Assembly: GCA_902826055.1 (NCBI GenBank)
Contig: CADEDJ010000003.1
Coordinates: forward strand, 48,589-112,588
Origin: an uncultured Nitrosomonas sp.
GTDB lineage: Bacteria; Pseudomonadota; Gammaproteobacteria; Burkholderiales; Nitrosomonadaceae
Direction: 5' to 3'
DNA: 64,000 nucleotides
The notes beneath the pieces were generated by a model. It saw nothing but the letters and a program-made list of their open reading frames with translations, had not been told where the DNA came from and made no database searches. Position numbers and translations under genes: made by a program. Shown piece after piece: positions 19,196-29,361 of the stretch. The number at the start of each line of letters is the position of its first letter. Position 1 is the first letter of the stretch.

Positions 19196-20280
19196 TGGCG
19201 AAGAAAAAGAAAGAAGTCTCCATCGTCCGCTCTTCGGCGGCGGAGTATCTGACCTTTGTGGCGGCCAGCGGCCAGGGCGGCGTGGAGACGGTCTATGCCG
19301 ACGAGAATGTCTGGCTGACGCAGAAGATGATGGCCACGCTCTATGATGTGGATGTGCGCACCATCAACTATCATCTAAAAAAAGTATTTGAAGACAACGA
19401 GCTGCAGCAAGATTCAGTTATCCGAAAATTTCGGATAACTGCCGCCGATGGCAAGAACTATGACACCAGGCACTACAATCTGGCCGCCATCATTGCGGTG
19501 GGTTACAAGGTCAATTCCGAACGGGCGGTGCAATTTCGCAAGTGGGCCACGGGCATCGTCGAGGAATTCGCTATCAAGGGGTGGGTCATGGATGTGGAGC
19601 GCCTAAAGCAAGGCGGCTCTGTCCTGACAGATCAATACTTTGAGGAACAGCTGCAGCGTGTCCGTGAGATTCGCCTTTCGGAGCGCAAGTTCTATCAAAA
19701 AATCACGGATCTTTATGCCACGTCGATTGATTACGATGTGACTGCACAGGCAACCAAGCGATTTTTCGCCACCGTACAGAATAAACTGCATTGGGCCATT
19801 CATGGGCAGACGGCGGCGGAAGTCATCGTTGCGCGTGCGGATGCAGAAAAGCCCAATATGGGGTTGACCACTTGGCAGGATGCGCCACGTGGAAAAATTC
19901 AGAAGTTTGACGTGGTTATCGCCAAAAATTACCTGAGCGAAAATGAAATGGCTCAACTTTCCCGGCTGGTGAACGCCTATCTGGATATGGCCGAGCTGAT
20001 GGCGCAGAACAAGATTCCGATGACCATGCAGGATTGGGAAATTCGATTAAACCGATTCATTGAAATGACCGATCGTGAGGTATTACAGGATGCCGGTAAG
20101 GTGACGGCGGAAATCGCCAAGACGCATGCCGAAAGCGAATTCGAGAAATACCGCATCGTGCAGGACCGATTGTTCGAGAGCGATTTTGACCGCGTGGTGA
20201 AGCAGCTTGAAGCCGGGCATCCAGCCAGCGGTGGCGGCAAGCCCAAACAGGAGCACAAGAAAAAGGGAGAAAACGAATGA
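19195..20280 (+). CDS. RhuM-family protein
   Basis: About 361 residues. The ATG at 19195 has GGAGGAGG just upstream and overlaps the mod stop by one base. The N-terminal region (ENVWLTQKMMATLYDVDVRT, INYHLKKVFEDNEL) is a winged-helix-like DNA-binding segment typical of the RhuM (virulence protein) family. A helical middle follows (RHYNLAAIIAVGYKVNSERA), then a Fic-like-named C-terminal region of unknown activity and a basic tail. RhuM-like genes are frequently found between mod and res genes. Their role there is not established; regulation or accessory DNA binding is plausible. Confidence 0.85.
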   Translation: MAKKKKEVSIVRSSAAEYLTFVAASGQGGVETVYADENVWLTQKMMATLYDVDVRTINYHLKKVFEDNELQQDSVIRKFRITAADGKNYDTRHYNLAAIIAVGYKVNSERAVQFRKWATGIVEEFAIKGWVMDVERLKQGGSVLTDQYFEEQLQRVREIRLSERKFYQKITDLYATSIDYDVTAQATKRFFATVQNKLHWAIHGQTAAEVIVARADAEKPNMGLTTWQDAPRGKIQKFDVVIAKNYLSENEMAQLSRLVNAYLDMAELMAQNKIPMTMQDWEIRLNRFIEMTDREVLQDAGKVTAEIAKTHAESEFEKYRIVQDRLFESDFDRVVKQLEAGHPASGGGKPKQEHKKKGENE

Positions 20281-23000
20281 GCGCGCGGGTGCAAAACCAT
20301 GTGGCGGGCCGTTTGTCGCTGCGCCCGCCGCAAGCCGAATCGCTGGCCAAATTGAAACAGGCGTTGGATGCCGCGCCGGAAATGCTGACGCAGAAGCGGG
20401 ATGCCCCGGCGGTACTGGCCACGCTCAAGGCGCAGTTCCCTAAGCTGGAAGACTTCGAGCGCGAATTCCCGTCGTTGTGTTTTGCACTGGCGACCGGTGT
20501 CGGCAAGACGCGGTTGATGGGTGCGTTCATCGCCTACCTGCATCTGGCGCACGGTATCAATAATTTCTTTGTGCTCGCGCCCAATCTCACGATCTACAAC
20601 AAGCTGATCACGGATTTCACGCCGAATACACCGAAATATGTGTTTAAAGGCATCGGTGAATTTGCCATCCATGCGCCGCGCGTCATTACCGGCGACAACT
20701 ACGATCAGCAAAACATCACAGGCGGTGAGTTGCTGGGCGAAGTTCGCATCAATATTTTCAACATTTCCAAGATCAATTCCGAAGTGCGTGGCGGTAAAGA
20801 ACCGCGCATCAAGCGCATAAAGGAAGTGTTGGGCGACAGCTACTTCAACCACCTGGCCAATTTGCCGGATCTCGTGCTGTTGATGGACGAATCGCACCGC
20901 TACCGCGCCCAGGCAGGGATGCGGGCGATCAACGAACTCAAGCCGCTGTTCGGCCTAGAGGTGACGGCAACTCCTTTCGTGGAATCGAGCAAGGGGCCGG
21001 TACCTTTCAAGAATGTGATCGTGGATTATCCGCTGGCGCGTGCAATGGAAGACGGCTTCGTCAAAGAGCCAGCCGTTGTCACGCAGCGTAATTTTGATGC
21101 GAAAGCACACACGCCGGAGGAAATTGAAAAAACCAAGCTGGAAGATGGCGTGCGTCTGCACGAAACGACCAAGGTCGAGTTGCTGACCTACGCCCGTGAG
21201 AACGGCGTCAAACCGGTCAAGCCTTTCATGCTGGTGATTGCGCGCGATACCACGCACGCGGGACAACTCCGGGAGCTGATTGAAGAGCGATTGTACGAAG
21301 GAAGATATCAGGGCAAGGTGATTCAGGTCGATTCCAGCCGCACCGGCGCGGAAGAGGAGGAAATGATCGCCCGTTTGCTCGCGGTCGAGAGCATCGACGA
21401 GCCGACCGAGATCGTGATTCACGTCAATATGCTCAAGGAAGGCTGGGATGTGACCAATCTTTACACCATTGTGCCGCTGCGCGCCGCTAATGCCCGCACG
21501 CTGATCGAGCAATCCATCGGTCGCGGTCTGCGGCTGCCTTATGGCAAGCGCACCGGTGTCGCGGCGGTGGATCGGCTGAACATCGTCGCGCACGACAAGT
21601 TTCAGGAAATCATCGACGAAGCCAACCGGGGCGACTCGCCGATTCGTCTAAAGCAACTTATACTCGATGCGCCGGGTGCGGACGATCAGAAGGTCAGCGT
21701 TCAAGTCGGATCGGGTGCGATGGCCCGGCTCGGTTTGACGGATGTGCCGTTTGCGCAATCCGCAACAGCAACTCAGGCGGACGAACCGGCAATCACTGCT
21801 GCATCGGCGCCGGTGTTTACCACCGAGGCAGAAAAACAAGCCGCGCGCGTGGTTATGGAGGTGATCGGCAAATACGAGGTCAAGCGCAACCTGGTGCCCA
21901 CCAGCCGTGCATTGCTGGAACCCGATGTGCAGAAGCAAATTCTGGCGGAAGCGGCCGTGTGGCTGAAGCCTGTGCAAGGCGATTTATTGGCAGGCGTGGA
22001 TGAATCGGTTCCTGCACTTGATCTATCCGCTATAGTGGCAAAGACTGCCGCAATCGTGGTGCAACAAACCATCGATATTCCGCGTATCGCCGTGGTACCG
22101 GCCGGCGAAGTCACCACGGGTTTTCATCCGTTTGCGCTGGATATCAGCCAGCTTCACTTGCAGCCTGGTGAGCGCGAGATCGTCGGCCAAATGCTGCGCA
22201 CCAATGAGCAATTCACCTTAACTGCAGAAGCCGGACTGAAAGAGAAGCGCGCGGAGGACACCATCGTTCATGCCCTGGTGGATTTCGACGATATCGACTA
22301 CTTCACGCATGCCGATTTGCTTTACGATCTTGCCAGCCAAATGGTGCAGCACCTGCGTGACTATCTATCCGAGGAAGAGGCCATCAACGTGCTGGGTCGA
22401 GATCGCCGCCTGATTGCACGTGAAATCCATGCACAAATGTTGACTCACTTTTGGGAGGAGGCGACAGACTACGAAGTACAGGTCAGCCGTGGCTTCACCG
22501 AACTCAAGCCTTGTAATTACACCATCGCGGCCGGTCATACGGCGCATCACTTCCGCGAAACGGTGGTTGAAACCGGCCGCATAAAGCAGATGCTGTTCGG
22601 CGGTTTCACGCGCTGTTTATATCCGCTGCAGAAATTCGATTCCGATACCGAGCGTCGTTTCGCCATTATTCTGGAGCGTGACACTCTCAAGTGGATTAAA
22701 CCGGCGAAGGGGCAGTTCCGGATCTACTACAAACTGGGTTCCGAGCAACCGGAATACATTCCCGATTTTGTAGCGGAAACCGATTCGGCAATCTTCATGG
22801 TGGAAACCAAAGCGCGTAACGATATCGATACTCAGGAAGTGCAAGCCAAGGCGGCAGCGGCCATGCGTTGGTGCAAGCACGCATCGGATTATGCCGCAAT
22901 GGTTGGCAATAAACCCTGGAAGTATTTGCTGGTTCCGCACGATGAGATTGTTGAATCGAAACGTTTGAGTGATTTTTTACGGTTTGAAGTGAAGAGTTGA
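20277..23000 (+). CDS. Res-type restriction subunit: helicase with C-terminal PD-(D/E)XK nuclease
   Basis: The protein (907 aa) is an SF2 translocase-nuclease. Walker A ATGVGKTR is near residue 72, motif II LMDESHRYR near 201 (a DESH box), motif III VTATPF, and motif VI QSIGRGLRLPYG near 415. The C-terminus has the nuclease signature PDFVAE...VETKARND near 828-846 (PD, then E-x-K). It overlaps rhuM by four bases and closes the island. It resembles the restriction partners of type III-like Mod enzymes (the BPTD_3080 group, by recollection). With the upstream Mod it should form a complete restriction-modification pair. Confidence 0.9.
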   Translation: MSARVQNHVAGRLSLRPPQAESLAKLKQALDAAPEMLTQKRDAPAVLATLKAQFPKLEDFEREFPSLCFALATGVGKTRLMGAFIAYLHLAHGINNFFVLAPNLTIYNKLITDFTPNTPKYVFKGIGEFAIHAPRVITGDNYDQQNITGGELLGEVRINIFNISKINSEVRGGKEPRIKRIKEVLGDSYFNHLANLPDLVLLMDESHRYRAQAGMRAINELKPLFGLEVTATPFVESSKGPVPFKNVIVDYPLARAMEDGFVKEPAVVTQRNFDAKAHTPEEIEKTKLEDGVRLHETTKVELLTYARENGVKPVKPFMLVIARDTTHAGQLRELIEERLYEGRYQGKVIQVDSSRTGAEEEEMIARLLAVESIDEPTEIVIHVNMLKEGWDVTNLYTIVPLRAANARTLIEQSIGRGLRLPYGKRTGVAAVDRLNIVAHDKFQEIIDEANRGDSPIRLKQLILDAPGADDQKVSVQVGSGAMARLGLTDVPFAQSATATQADEPAITAASAPVFTTEAEKQAARVVMEVIGKYEVKRNLVPTSRALLEPDVQKQILAEAAVWLKPVQGDLLAGVDESVPALDLSAIVAKTAAIVVQQTIDIPRIAVVPAGEVTTGFHPFALDISQLHLQPGEREIVGQMLRTNEQFTLTAEAGLKEKRAEDTIVHALVDFDDIDYFTHADLLYDLASQMVQHLRDYLSEEEAINVLGRDRRLIAREIHAQMLTHFWEEATDYEVQVSRGFTELKPCNYTIAAGHTAHHFRETVVETGRIKQMLFGGFTRCLYPLQKFDSDTERRFAIILERDTLKWIKPAKGQFRIYYKLGSEQPEYIPDFVAETDSAIFMVETKARNDIDTQEVQAKAAAAMRWCKHASDYAAMVGNKPWKYLLVPHDEIVESKRLSDFLRFEVKS

Positions 23001-23018
23001 AAATTCTGCAATTAAATT

Positions 23019-23121
23019 GCTTCTGCATAACAGTGTCTTGAGAGTTATTTGTTTGTACATAACTAAAAAACAATTACTTAACAAAACACTAAGCTTCAAA
23101 TAGAAACAGTTATGCAGAAGT
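23019..23121. repeat. MITE-like repeat, copy 1
   Basis: A non-coding element of about 103 bases with terminal inverted repeats: CTTCTGCATAAC at 23020-23031 and its perfect complement at 23109-23120. It lies between the stops of the restriction gene and typA. The same ends and a similar interior (TAGAG/GAGAGTT then T-rich) occur in the copy at 29503-29612. It has no open reading frame and probably moves by a transposase in trans. Confidence 0.6.
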
Positions 23122-23217
23122 CATGTTAACTTGGTCTGGCATCTTACCAATAGACTTGGTTTGTGAAGCTTGATTCCGCCTTGCATCGGTTGATGAGAAT
23201 GCGTGTTCAACGATCTG

Positions 23218-25032
23218 CTAAGCAGCCACTCTTGATGCCCGCTTGCGTTCGTGTTCCAGCAGGTGACGTTTGCGGATGCGGATTGTTTTAGGCGTGATTT
23301 CCACCAGCTCATCGTCGGCGATGAATTCGATTGCGGATTCCAGTGTGAGTTGAATTGGCGGTATTAACGTAACTGCTTCATCGGTTCCGGATGCACGGAT
23401 ATTGGTGAGTTGCTTGCCTTTAATGGGATTGACGACTAAGTCGTTATCGCGGGTATGGATGCCGATCACCATACCTTCATACAATCGATCGCCAGGACTG
23501 ACGAACATGCGGCCGCGGTCTTGCAGTTTCCATAGTGCGTACGCAACTGCTTCACCATTTTCGGCAGAAATCAGCACACCATTTCGGCGCGGTGGAATTT
23601 CCGGTTTCATCGGTGCGAATTCGTCAAACACATGGCTCATTAGACCGGTGCCGCGTGTCATGGTCATGAATTCGGATTGAAAGCCGATCAAGCCACGTGC
23701 GGGGATGCGATAATCCAGTCGCACGCGTCCTTTGGCATCCGATACCATATCTTGCAAATCGCCACGGCGTGCGCCTAGTGCTTCCATCACCGCGCCTTGG
23801 TTGGCTTCGTCAACGTCTACAGTGAGCATTTCAAACGGTTCGCATTTAACGCCGTCTATTTCCCGAATCACGACATGGGGACGTGATACTGCAAGTTCAT
23901 AGCCTTCACGACGCATGTTCTCGAGCAATATAGTCAAATGCAACTCGCCACGGCCTGATATCAGGAATGAATCAGTCTCATTGGTTTCATCCAAACGCAT
24001 TGCAACATTGGTCAGTAATTCTTTTTCTAAACGTTCGCGTAATTGGCGGCTAGTAACGAATTTACCTTCCTGACCGGCAAACGGTGAGGTATTAACTTGA
24101 AAAGTCATAGTCAGGGTCGGTTCATCTACGGCAAGAATGGGTAATGCTTCAGGTTGATCAATATCAGCGAGTGTAGTGCCAATGCTGAGTTCTTCAATAC
24201 CATTGATCAGCACGATATCACCGGCCAGCGCTTCTTTCATTTGTATCCGCTCCAAGCCGCGGAAACCGAGTACTTGATTGACTTTGGCTTTTTTAGGCGG
24301 TTTTTCACCCATCAATACCATGACTTCTTGACCGGGTCTCAGTTTGCCACGATGAATACGACCAATACCAATGCGGCCAACAAAACTGGAATAATCCAAG
24401 GCACTGATTTGTAGCTGCAATGGCTCATCTGGATTACCAGAGGGCGCGGGGACATATTTGAGAATGGTATCAAACAAGGGACGCATGTCTTGACTTGGTT
24501 TTTCCTGATCCAAGGTGGCAAAACCATTCAATGCCGAAGCGTAAATCACTGGAAAATCAAGCTGTTCATCGTTTGCACCCAATTTGTCGAACAGATCAAA
24601 TGTCTGATCGACGACCCAGCTAGGGCGCGCGCCCGGCCTGTCGATTTTATTGATCACGACAATCGGGCGTAAACCTAATGCTAAAGCCTTTTTGGTGACA
24701 AAACGGGTTTGCGGCATAGGACCTTCAACCGCATCGACTAACAGCAATACGCCATCGACCATCGATAAAACGCGCTCCACTTCGCCGCCAAAATCTGCAT
24801 GACCTGGGGTATCAACGATATTGATATGAATGCCCTCATAGTCGATCGCACAATTCTTGGCTAAAATGGTAATGCCGCGTTCGCGTTCGATATCGTTGGA
24901 ATCCATGACACGCTCGGATATTTGCTGGTGAGCGGCAAAAGTTCCGGCTTGATGGAGAAGTTTATCGACCATAGTGGTTTTGCCGTGATCGACGTGAGCG
25001 ATGATAGCGATATTGCGAATCGGACGAGACAT
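23218..25032 (-). CDS. typA: Ribosome-associated GTPase TypA/BipA
   Basis: The protein (604 aa) is a full-length translational GTPase. G1 [14 protein letters not shown], the switch region [19 protein letters not shown] and NKIDRPGA are all present, followed by domain II, the EF-G-like domains III and V and the TypA-specific C-terminal domain ([14 protein letters not shown]). It binds the ribosome and affects assembly and stress adaptation. The start has a GAGGAATTATT site. It is convergent with the restriction gene and probably monocistronic. Confidence 0.97.
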   Translation of the reverse strand: MSRPIRNIAIIAHVDHGKTTMVDKLLHQAGTFAAHQQISERVMDSNDIERERGITILAKNCAIDYEGIHINIVDTPGHADFGGEVERVLSMVDGVLLLVDAVEGPMPQTRFVTKKALALGLRPIVVINKIDRPGARPSWVVDQTFDLFDKLGANDEQLDFPVIYASALNGFATLDQEKPSQDMRPLFDTILKYVPAPSGNPDEPLQLQISALDYSSFVGRIGIGRIHRGKLRPGQEVMVLMGEKPPKKAKVNQVLGFRGLERIQMKEALAGDIVLINGIEELSIGTTLADIDQPEALPILAVDEPTLTMTFQVNTSPFAGQEGKFVTSRQLRERLEKELLTNVAMRLDETNETDSFLISGRGELHLTILLENMRREGYELAVSRPHVVIREIDGVKCEPFEMLTVDVDEANQGAVMEALGARRGDLQDMVSDAKGRVRLDYRIPARGLIGFQSEFMTMTRGTGLMSHVFDEFAPMKPEIPPRRNGVLISAENGEAVAYALWKLQDRGRMFVSPGDRLYEGMVIGIHTRDNDLVVNPIKGKQLTNIRASGTDEAVTLIPPIQLTLESAIEFIADDELVEITPKTIRIRKRHLLEHERKRASRVAA

Positions 25033-25158
25033 AATAATTCCTCAAAAAATAAGCTGTTAGTTGTTGCGGCGGGGGCGCTATTATAGCAGCCGATTGTTAA
25101 TATGGCTAACGTAGTCTTGACAAAAAATTGACGCTATGAGTAATAGTAAAAAATCGGG

Positions 25159-26121
25159 GTGCTTACATTGATTCGCTATTTATCGCAAAGTTCATTGCAG
25201 GCCTTGCAATTGCACACCAAAGAAGTTGTTGCCAGTATCGAACATTTGATTCTTGCAAAAGAACAGCAGCAAGCTTGGAATGCGCCAAAAGCAGTGATTA
25301 CTCCAGCAGATGGCCGATATATGATGGCTACGTTAGCCGCAGCTAATGATCCGCCGTTTCTTGCGGTTAAGGCGTTGGTGCTGAATCCGGATAATCCGCA
25401 GCATGGATTGAAAAGCATCAATGCGCTGGTGACTTTGCTGGATAGCCGCAGCGGCCTGCCACTGGCAATACTCGATGGAAACTGGGTTACTGCGGTGCGT
25501 ACTGCCGGATTAAGCGCAGTCGCTGCGAAGCGGCTTGCTCGACTCGATGCATCCATTGTCGCTTTTGTCGGTTGCGGTGTGCAAGCACATAGTCATTTGT
25601 ATGCTTTCGCACAAATGTTTCCGCTGAAACAAATCCGAGCATTTGGACGAGGCGCAAGCAGTCGCGACGAATTTTGCCGCGCTGCGGAGCAAATGGGGTT
25701 TTCAGTCATTGTCTGCAAAACGGCTCAGGAAGCTGTTCAAGATGCAGATTTAATTGTCACTTCGGTGACATTATCGCCGCAATTGATTCCATTTTTAAAT
25801 GCGCGTTGGCTCAAACCGGGTGCATTCGTTACCATGACGGATCTGGCAGCGCCGTGGTTGGCTGAGAGTTTACCCGTATTGGATCAGATTATTGTCGATG
25901 ATCTGCAACAGGAAGCGAGCCTGTCTAAACCGCTGGTTGATCCGGCACTGGTGGACGGTGACTTGAGCGGATTGGTGACAGGTAAGATAGCGGGTCGCTG
26001 TACGCAACAAGCGCGGACTGCTTTTATATTCCGGGGGTTAGCATTGGGGGATCTGGCGATTGCCGGATTGGCTTATCAGCGTGCTTGTGAATACTCACTC
26101 GGTATGCTGATGGAAACTTAG
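25159..26121 (+). CDS. Ornithine cyclodeaminase/mu-crystallin family protein
   Basis: A 320-residue Rossmann-fold enzyme. KALVLNPDNPQHGLKSINAL, LLDSRSGLPLAILDGNWVTAVRTAGLSAV and FVGCGVQAHSHLYAF (the NAD(P)-binding loop, GCGVQ) match the OCD/mu-crystallin family, which includes ornithine cyclodeaminase, alanine dehydrogenase and ketimine reductases. The substrate cannot be set from sequence. The start is GTG 25159 or TTG 25168, neither with a strong ribosome site. It is divergent from typA. Confidence 0.87.
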   Translation: MLTLIRYLSQSSLQALQLHTKEVVASIEHLILAKEQQQAWNAPKAVITPADGRYMMATLAAANDPPFLAVKALVLNPDNPQHGLKSINALVTLLDSRSGLPLAILDGNWVTAVRTAGLSAVAAKRLARLDASIVAFVGCGVQAHSHLYAFAQMFPLKQIRAFGRGASSRDEFCRAAEQMGFSVIVCKTAQEAVQDADLIVTSVTLSPQLIPFLNARWLKPGAFVTMTDLAAPWLAESLPVLDQIIVDDLQQEASLSKPLVDPALVDGDLSGLVTGKIAGRCTQQARTAFIFRGLALGDLAIAGLAYQRACEYSLGMLMET

Positions 26122-26137
26122 CATATGCCCTTGCTTG

Positions 26138-26338
26138 CTATTTGTTTTCTTCCTTATCCACGCCCGACATCAGAAACTTGACCAAGAGGGCAAAAATGAA
26201 TGGGATTGTACTGAGTGCGGTAACCATATAATGTTCGGATGTAAATTGATCGCCTTCATCCATGATGATGTAACCAAAAAATATTACAACTGGAGTAATA
26301 ATCGATAGCGTGATTACTAAATTAAATAATCCTTTCAT
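26138..26338 (-). CDS. Small two-helix membrane protein, unknown
   Basis: A 66-residue protein with two hydrophobic helices (LVITLSIITPVVIFFGYIIM and MVTALSTIPFIFALLVKFLM), a charged loop between them and a Lys/Glu-rich tail. No family recognised. It lies tail to tail with the cyclodeaminase gene, 16 bases away. The start is preceded by AAAGGATATAACCAC. Confidence 0.55.
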   Translation of the reverse strand: MKGLFNLVITLSIITPVVIFFGYIIMDEGDQFTSEHYMVTALSTIPFIFALLVKFLMSGVDKEENK

Positions 26339-26485
26339 GTGGTTATATCCTTTCTTTAAATTTTTTAAAGTATATCTCTATTGACAGAGTATAACCAGCT
26401 TGCCAATGCTTGGCATGACATCTGTCCATTGAAGTAATAAGCAAGGTAAAATTATGCATTTACTATTATCTATTTGTTGACATGC

Positions 26486-26806
26486 ATGGAATCGGTCCTT
26501 GTCATTACCAATTTTCCCGATAAAAAAACTGCCTCAGCATTAGCTGAAGTGTTGATCGACCAGCACGTGGCAGCGTGCGTGAATATGCTGAGTCCTTGTA
26601 CATCAGTATACCGCTGGCAAGATAAGATCGAATCGGCGGAAGAAATTCCTATGCTTATCAAAACCCAACGACAACATTATGAGCGGGTTGAACAGTTAAT
26701 CAAGATAATGCATCCTTATGAACTTCCGGAAGTGATTATGGTTCCTATAACGAGAGGATTACCTGCATATTTGCAGTGGATCGCCGACGAAACAATCCCT
26801 ATCTGA
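26486..26806 (+). CDS. cutA: Divalent-cation tolerance protein CutA
   Basis: The 106-residue protein has the CutA1 core: VLVITNFPDKKTASALAEVL, AACVNMLSPCTSVYRWQDKI, EIPMLIKTQ and HPYELPEVIMVPITRGLPAYLQWI. CutA forms very stable trimers and is linked to copper tolerance and, in E. coli, to the neighbouring DsbD gene. ATG 26486 is preferred to a TTG start four codons earlier. It is followed after 19 bases by dsbD, the same order as in E. coli. Confidence 0.95.
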   Translation: MESVLVITNFPDKKTASALAEVLIDQHVAACVNMLSPCTSVYRWQDKIESAEEIPMLIKTQRQHYERVEQLIKIMHPYELPEVIMVPITRGLPAYLQWIADETIPI

Positions 26807-26825
26807 CTTTAAATACTGAATAGCA

Positions 26826-28763
26826 ATGCGAATAATCCAATTTTTATTACTGATGTTGTGTTTTACCAGTGTTAATCTTTCTGCGCAAGAAAACGGATCT
26901 TTCAGCCTGTTTCAAAAATTGCAGGGACTGGGCATCAATCTGGGTCAAAGTAATCCGCAAGAATTGTTACCGCCGGATGAGGCGTTTAAAATTTCTCTGG
27001 AAGTGCGTGATGGCAATACCGTGATTGCTAATTTAATGCCGGCAAAAGATTATTATCTTTACCGTGACAAAATTGCTTTCGAGCCTCAGCAAGCGGATAC
27101 AGTGATTGAAAAAATTACGTTGCCAGCGGGAAAAATGAAAGATGACCAAACGTTTGGTCAAACAGAAGTTTACTATAGTCCCATACAGGCCATTATTTCG
27201 TTAAAGCGCGAGAACGCCGGCAACGAACAACCGCTGACACTGACTGCTTCCTATCAAGGGTGTAATGAACCAGTTGGTGTTTGTTATGCACCGATACATA
27301 AAGCCATTGAACTAACATTACCCGCAGTGAAGGCCGCTATAGGTGCCGTTGCTGAAGTAGTGAGCGGTCAAGTTGCTGCAGCGGGGATGGACGCAACGGC
27401 TGAATTATTTCAATTGCCATCCAAAGTGCCTGCGATTGAAACTGAAGCCTACAAGATTGACCAGATGTTTCAAAGTGGTGATTATTGGTTGATACTCACT
27501 GGATTTTTCGGAATTGGCTTGCTACTTGCCTTCACGCCTTGCGTGTTTCCAATGTTTCCGATTTTATCGGGGATTATTGCTAATCGCGGCAAGCATGTCA
27601 CCAAAGGACATGGTTTTATCCTGGCATTGGCGTATGTGCTGGGGATGGCGATTACATACGCTATTGCTGGTGTGGCAGCGGGATTGTCCGGTTCCATGCT
27701 ATCCGCGGCATTGCAAAATGCTTGGGTGTTAGGCACGTTCGCTGTTATTTTCGTGCTGTTGTCTTTCTCGATGTTTGGTTTTTACGACTTGCAATTGCCT
27801 GGAGCGCTTCAAACTAAATTATCTCAGGAGGCCGGGCAATTGAAGGGCGGTCATTTAACCGGCGTTTTTGGTATGGGGGCATTATCTGCACTAATCGTCG
27901 GTCCATGTGTCGCTGCTCCACTAGCAGGGGCTTTGTTGTACATCAGCCAAACCAGGGATGTGGTCTTGGGTGGTTCAGCGTTGTTTGTTATGGCGTTGGG
28001 CATGGGTGTTCCTTTGTTGTTATTGGGTACGTCGGCAGGTGCATTGTTGCCAAAAACTGGACCGTGGATGGAGTCAATCAAGCGATTCTTTGGGGTATTG
28101 TTGTTAGGTGTTGCTATTTGGCTGATTTCTCCGGTGATCAACGAAGTAGTACATATGTTGTTATGGGCGGCTTTGCTGATTATTTCTGCGATTTATCTGC
28201 ATGCGATTGATCCATTGACGGAAAGAGCTTCAGGATTGCAAAAATTTCTTAAGGGCATTGGTGTGATTGCATTGCTCATGGGTATTGCCTTGCTCATTGG
28301 TGTTTTGTCAGGTAGCCGGGATGTCTTGCAACCACTTTCGAAAATTGGTGTGGCAGGCGTAGGGACAGTAAATTCTGGAGAAATTGTTCCCACAAGTTAT
28401 TCAGCATTGCCTTTCCAGAGGGTAAAAACCGTTGCTGAATTGGATAATCACATCCGCCAATCCGAAGGTAAGCACATCATGGTGAAGTTTTATGCCGATT
28501 GGTGTGTATCCTGCAAGGAAATGGAGCGCTTTACGTTGTCTGATGCGACAGTGCAGACTCGTTTGAAGGATACAGTTTTGTTGCAAATCGATGTAACCGA
28601 AGGTACTGCAGATGATTCCGCATTGCTCAGACGCTTCAAACTTTTCGGGCCACCTGGAATTTTATTTATTGATCGTCAGGGTAATGATATTCCTGATATC
28701 AAGATTATTGGTTTTCTCAACAAAAATGATTTTCTGACCGTGTTGAACGCGGTACTGATTTAA
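26826..28763 (+). CDS. dsbD: Thiol:disulfide interchange protein DsbD
   Basis: The protein (645 aa) passes electrons from cytoplasmic thioredoxin to periplasmic partners. It has a signal peptide (ending NLSA-QE), an N-terminal Ig-like domain with a Cys pair (QGCNEPVGVCYAP), a membrane domain of eight helices with the CV/CVAAP Cys pair (TPCVFPMFP and GPCVAAPLAG), and a C-terminal thioredoxin domain with CVSC. It is longer than E. coli DsbD because of a linker before the membrane part. It lies between cutA and a TlpA-type gene, so a periplasmic redox operon is likely. Confidence 0.95.
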   Translation: MRIIQFLLLMLCFTSVNLSAQENGSFSLFQKLQGLGINLGQSNPQELLPPDEAFKISLEVRDGNTVIANLMPAKDYYLYRDKIAFEPQQADTVIEKITLPAGKMKDDQTFGQTEVYYSPIQAIISLKRENAGNEQPLTLTASYQGCNEPVGVCYAPIHKAIELTLPAVKAAIGAVAEVVSGQVAAAGMDATAELFQLPSKVPAIETEAYKIDQMFQSGDYWLILTGFFGIGLLLAFTPCVFPMFPILSGIIANRGKHVTKGHGFILALAYVLGMAITYAIAGVAAGLSGSMLSAALQNAWVLGTFAVIFVLLSFSMFGFYDLQLPGALQTKLSQEAGQLKGGHLTGVFGMGALSALIVGPCVAAPLAGALLYISQTRDVVLGGSALFVMALGMGVPLLLLGTSAGALLPKTGPWMESIKRFFGVLLLGVAIWLISPVINEVVHMLLWAALLIISAIYLHAIDPLTERASGLQKFLKGIGVIALLMGIALLIGVLSGSRDVLQPLSKIGVAGVGTVNSGEIVPTSYSALPFQRVKTVAELDNHIRQSEGKHIMVKFYADWCVSCKEMERFTLSDATVQTRLKDTVLLQIDVTEGTADDSALLRRFKLFGPPGILFIDRQGNDIPDIKIIGFLNKNDFLTVLNAVLI

Positions 28764-28770
28764 AAGGGTC

Positions 28771-29361
28771 ATGATGGCAAAAATAAAACAACTATTAATT
28801 TATGTGGGGCTTGCCGCGCTTGCAATTACTACGGGCTTTATGTTGCGGGCTCAACTCATGGGCGGTTCGCAAACTGTACTCTCCGCTGAGGCCAGTAAAC
28901 AAGGGGGAAAAGCGATTTTAGCAACAAGCTTACCCGATGTTCAGGGAGAAACCCAAGCGGTTTCGCAGTGGTTGGGAAATGTCATGGTGGTAAATTTTTG
29001 GGCTACTTGGTGTACACCATGCCGTGAGGAAATTCCTGAATTCATAGAGGCGCAAAATAAATTTCGCGATCAGGGATTGGTATTTGTCGGAATTGCGATT
29101 GATCAAGTTGATAAAGTAAAAATGTTTAGCGAAGAATTTGGTATCAATTATCCGGTGTTAGTCGGAAGTTTGAACACCTGGTCATTGTTAGAAGCGGCTG
29201 GAAATCGTCAGTCTGCGCTTCCTTATACGGTGGTTATCAATCGTTCCGGAGAAATTGTCGAAACTTATTTGGGACGTGTCAATCTGCAAAAGCTTGAAAA
29301 ACTGGTAGTACCATTATTAAAAGAACAACCGCAAACCCAACAATCAACACAAGCCAGCTAA
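28771..29361 (+). CDS. TlpA/ResA-family thioredoxin-like protein
   Basis: A 196-residue protein with an N-terminal membrane anchor (residues 8-25) and a periplasmic thioredoxin fold with active site WATWCTPCREE (Cys81, Cys84). The cis-Pro loop ALPYTVVINRSG is present. Proteins of this type reduce disulfides in apo-cytochrome c or other periplasmic targets. It starts 7 bases after dsbD, whose product probably keeps it reduced. This fits cytochrome c maturation, but the target is inferred. Confidence 0.9.
   Translation: MMAKIKQLLIYVGLAALAITTGFMLRAQLMGGSQTVLSAEASKQGGKAILATSLPDVQGETQAVSQWLGNVMVVNFWATWCTPCREEIPEFIEAQNKFRDQGLVFVGIAIDQVDKVKMFSEEFGINYPVLVGSLNTWSLLEAAGNRQSALPYTVVINRSGEIVETYLGRVNLQKLEKLVVPLLKEQPQTQQSTQAS

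Noticed and set aside
19977..20897. Minus-strand frame of 306 codons opposite the rhuM/res junction
   Set aside because: Crosses two real genes on the other strand and shows no domain.
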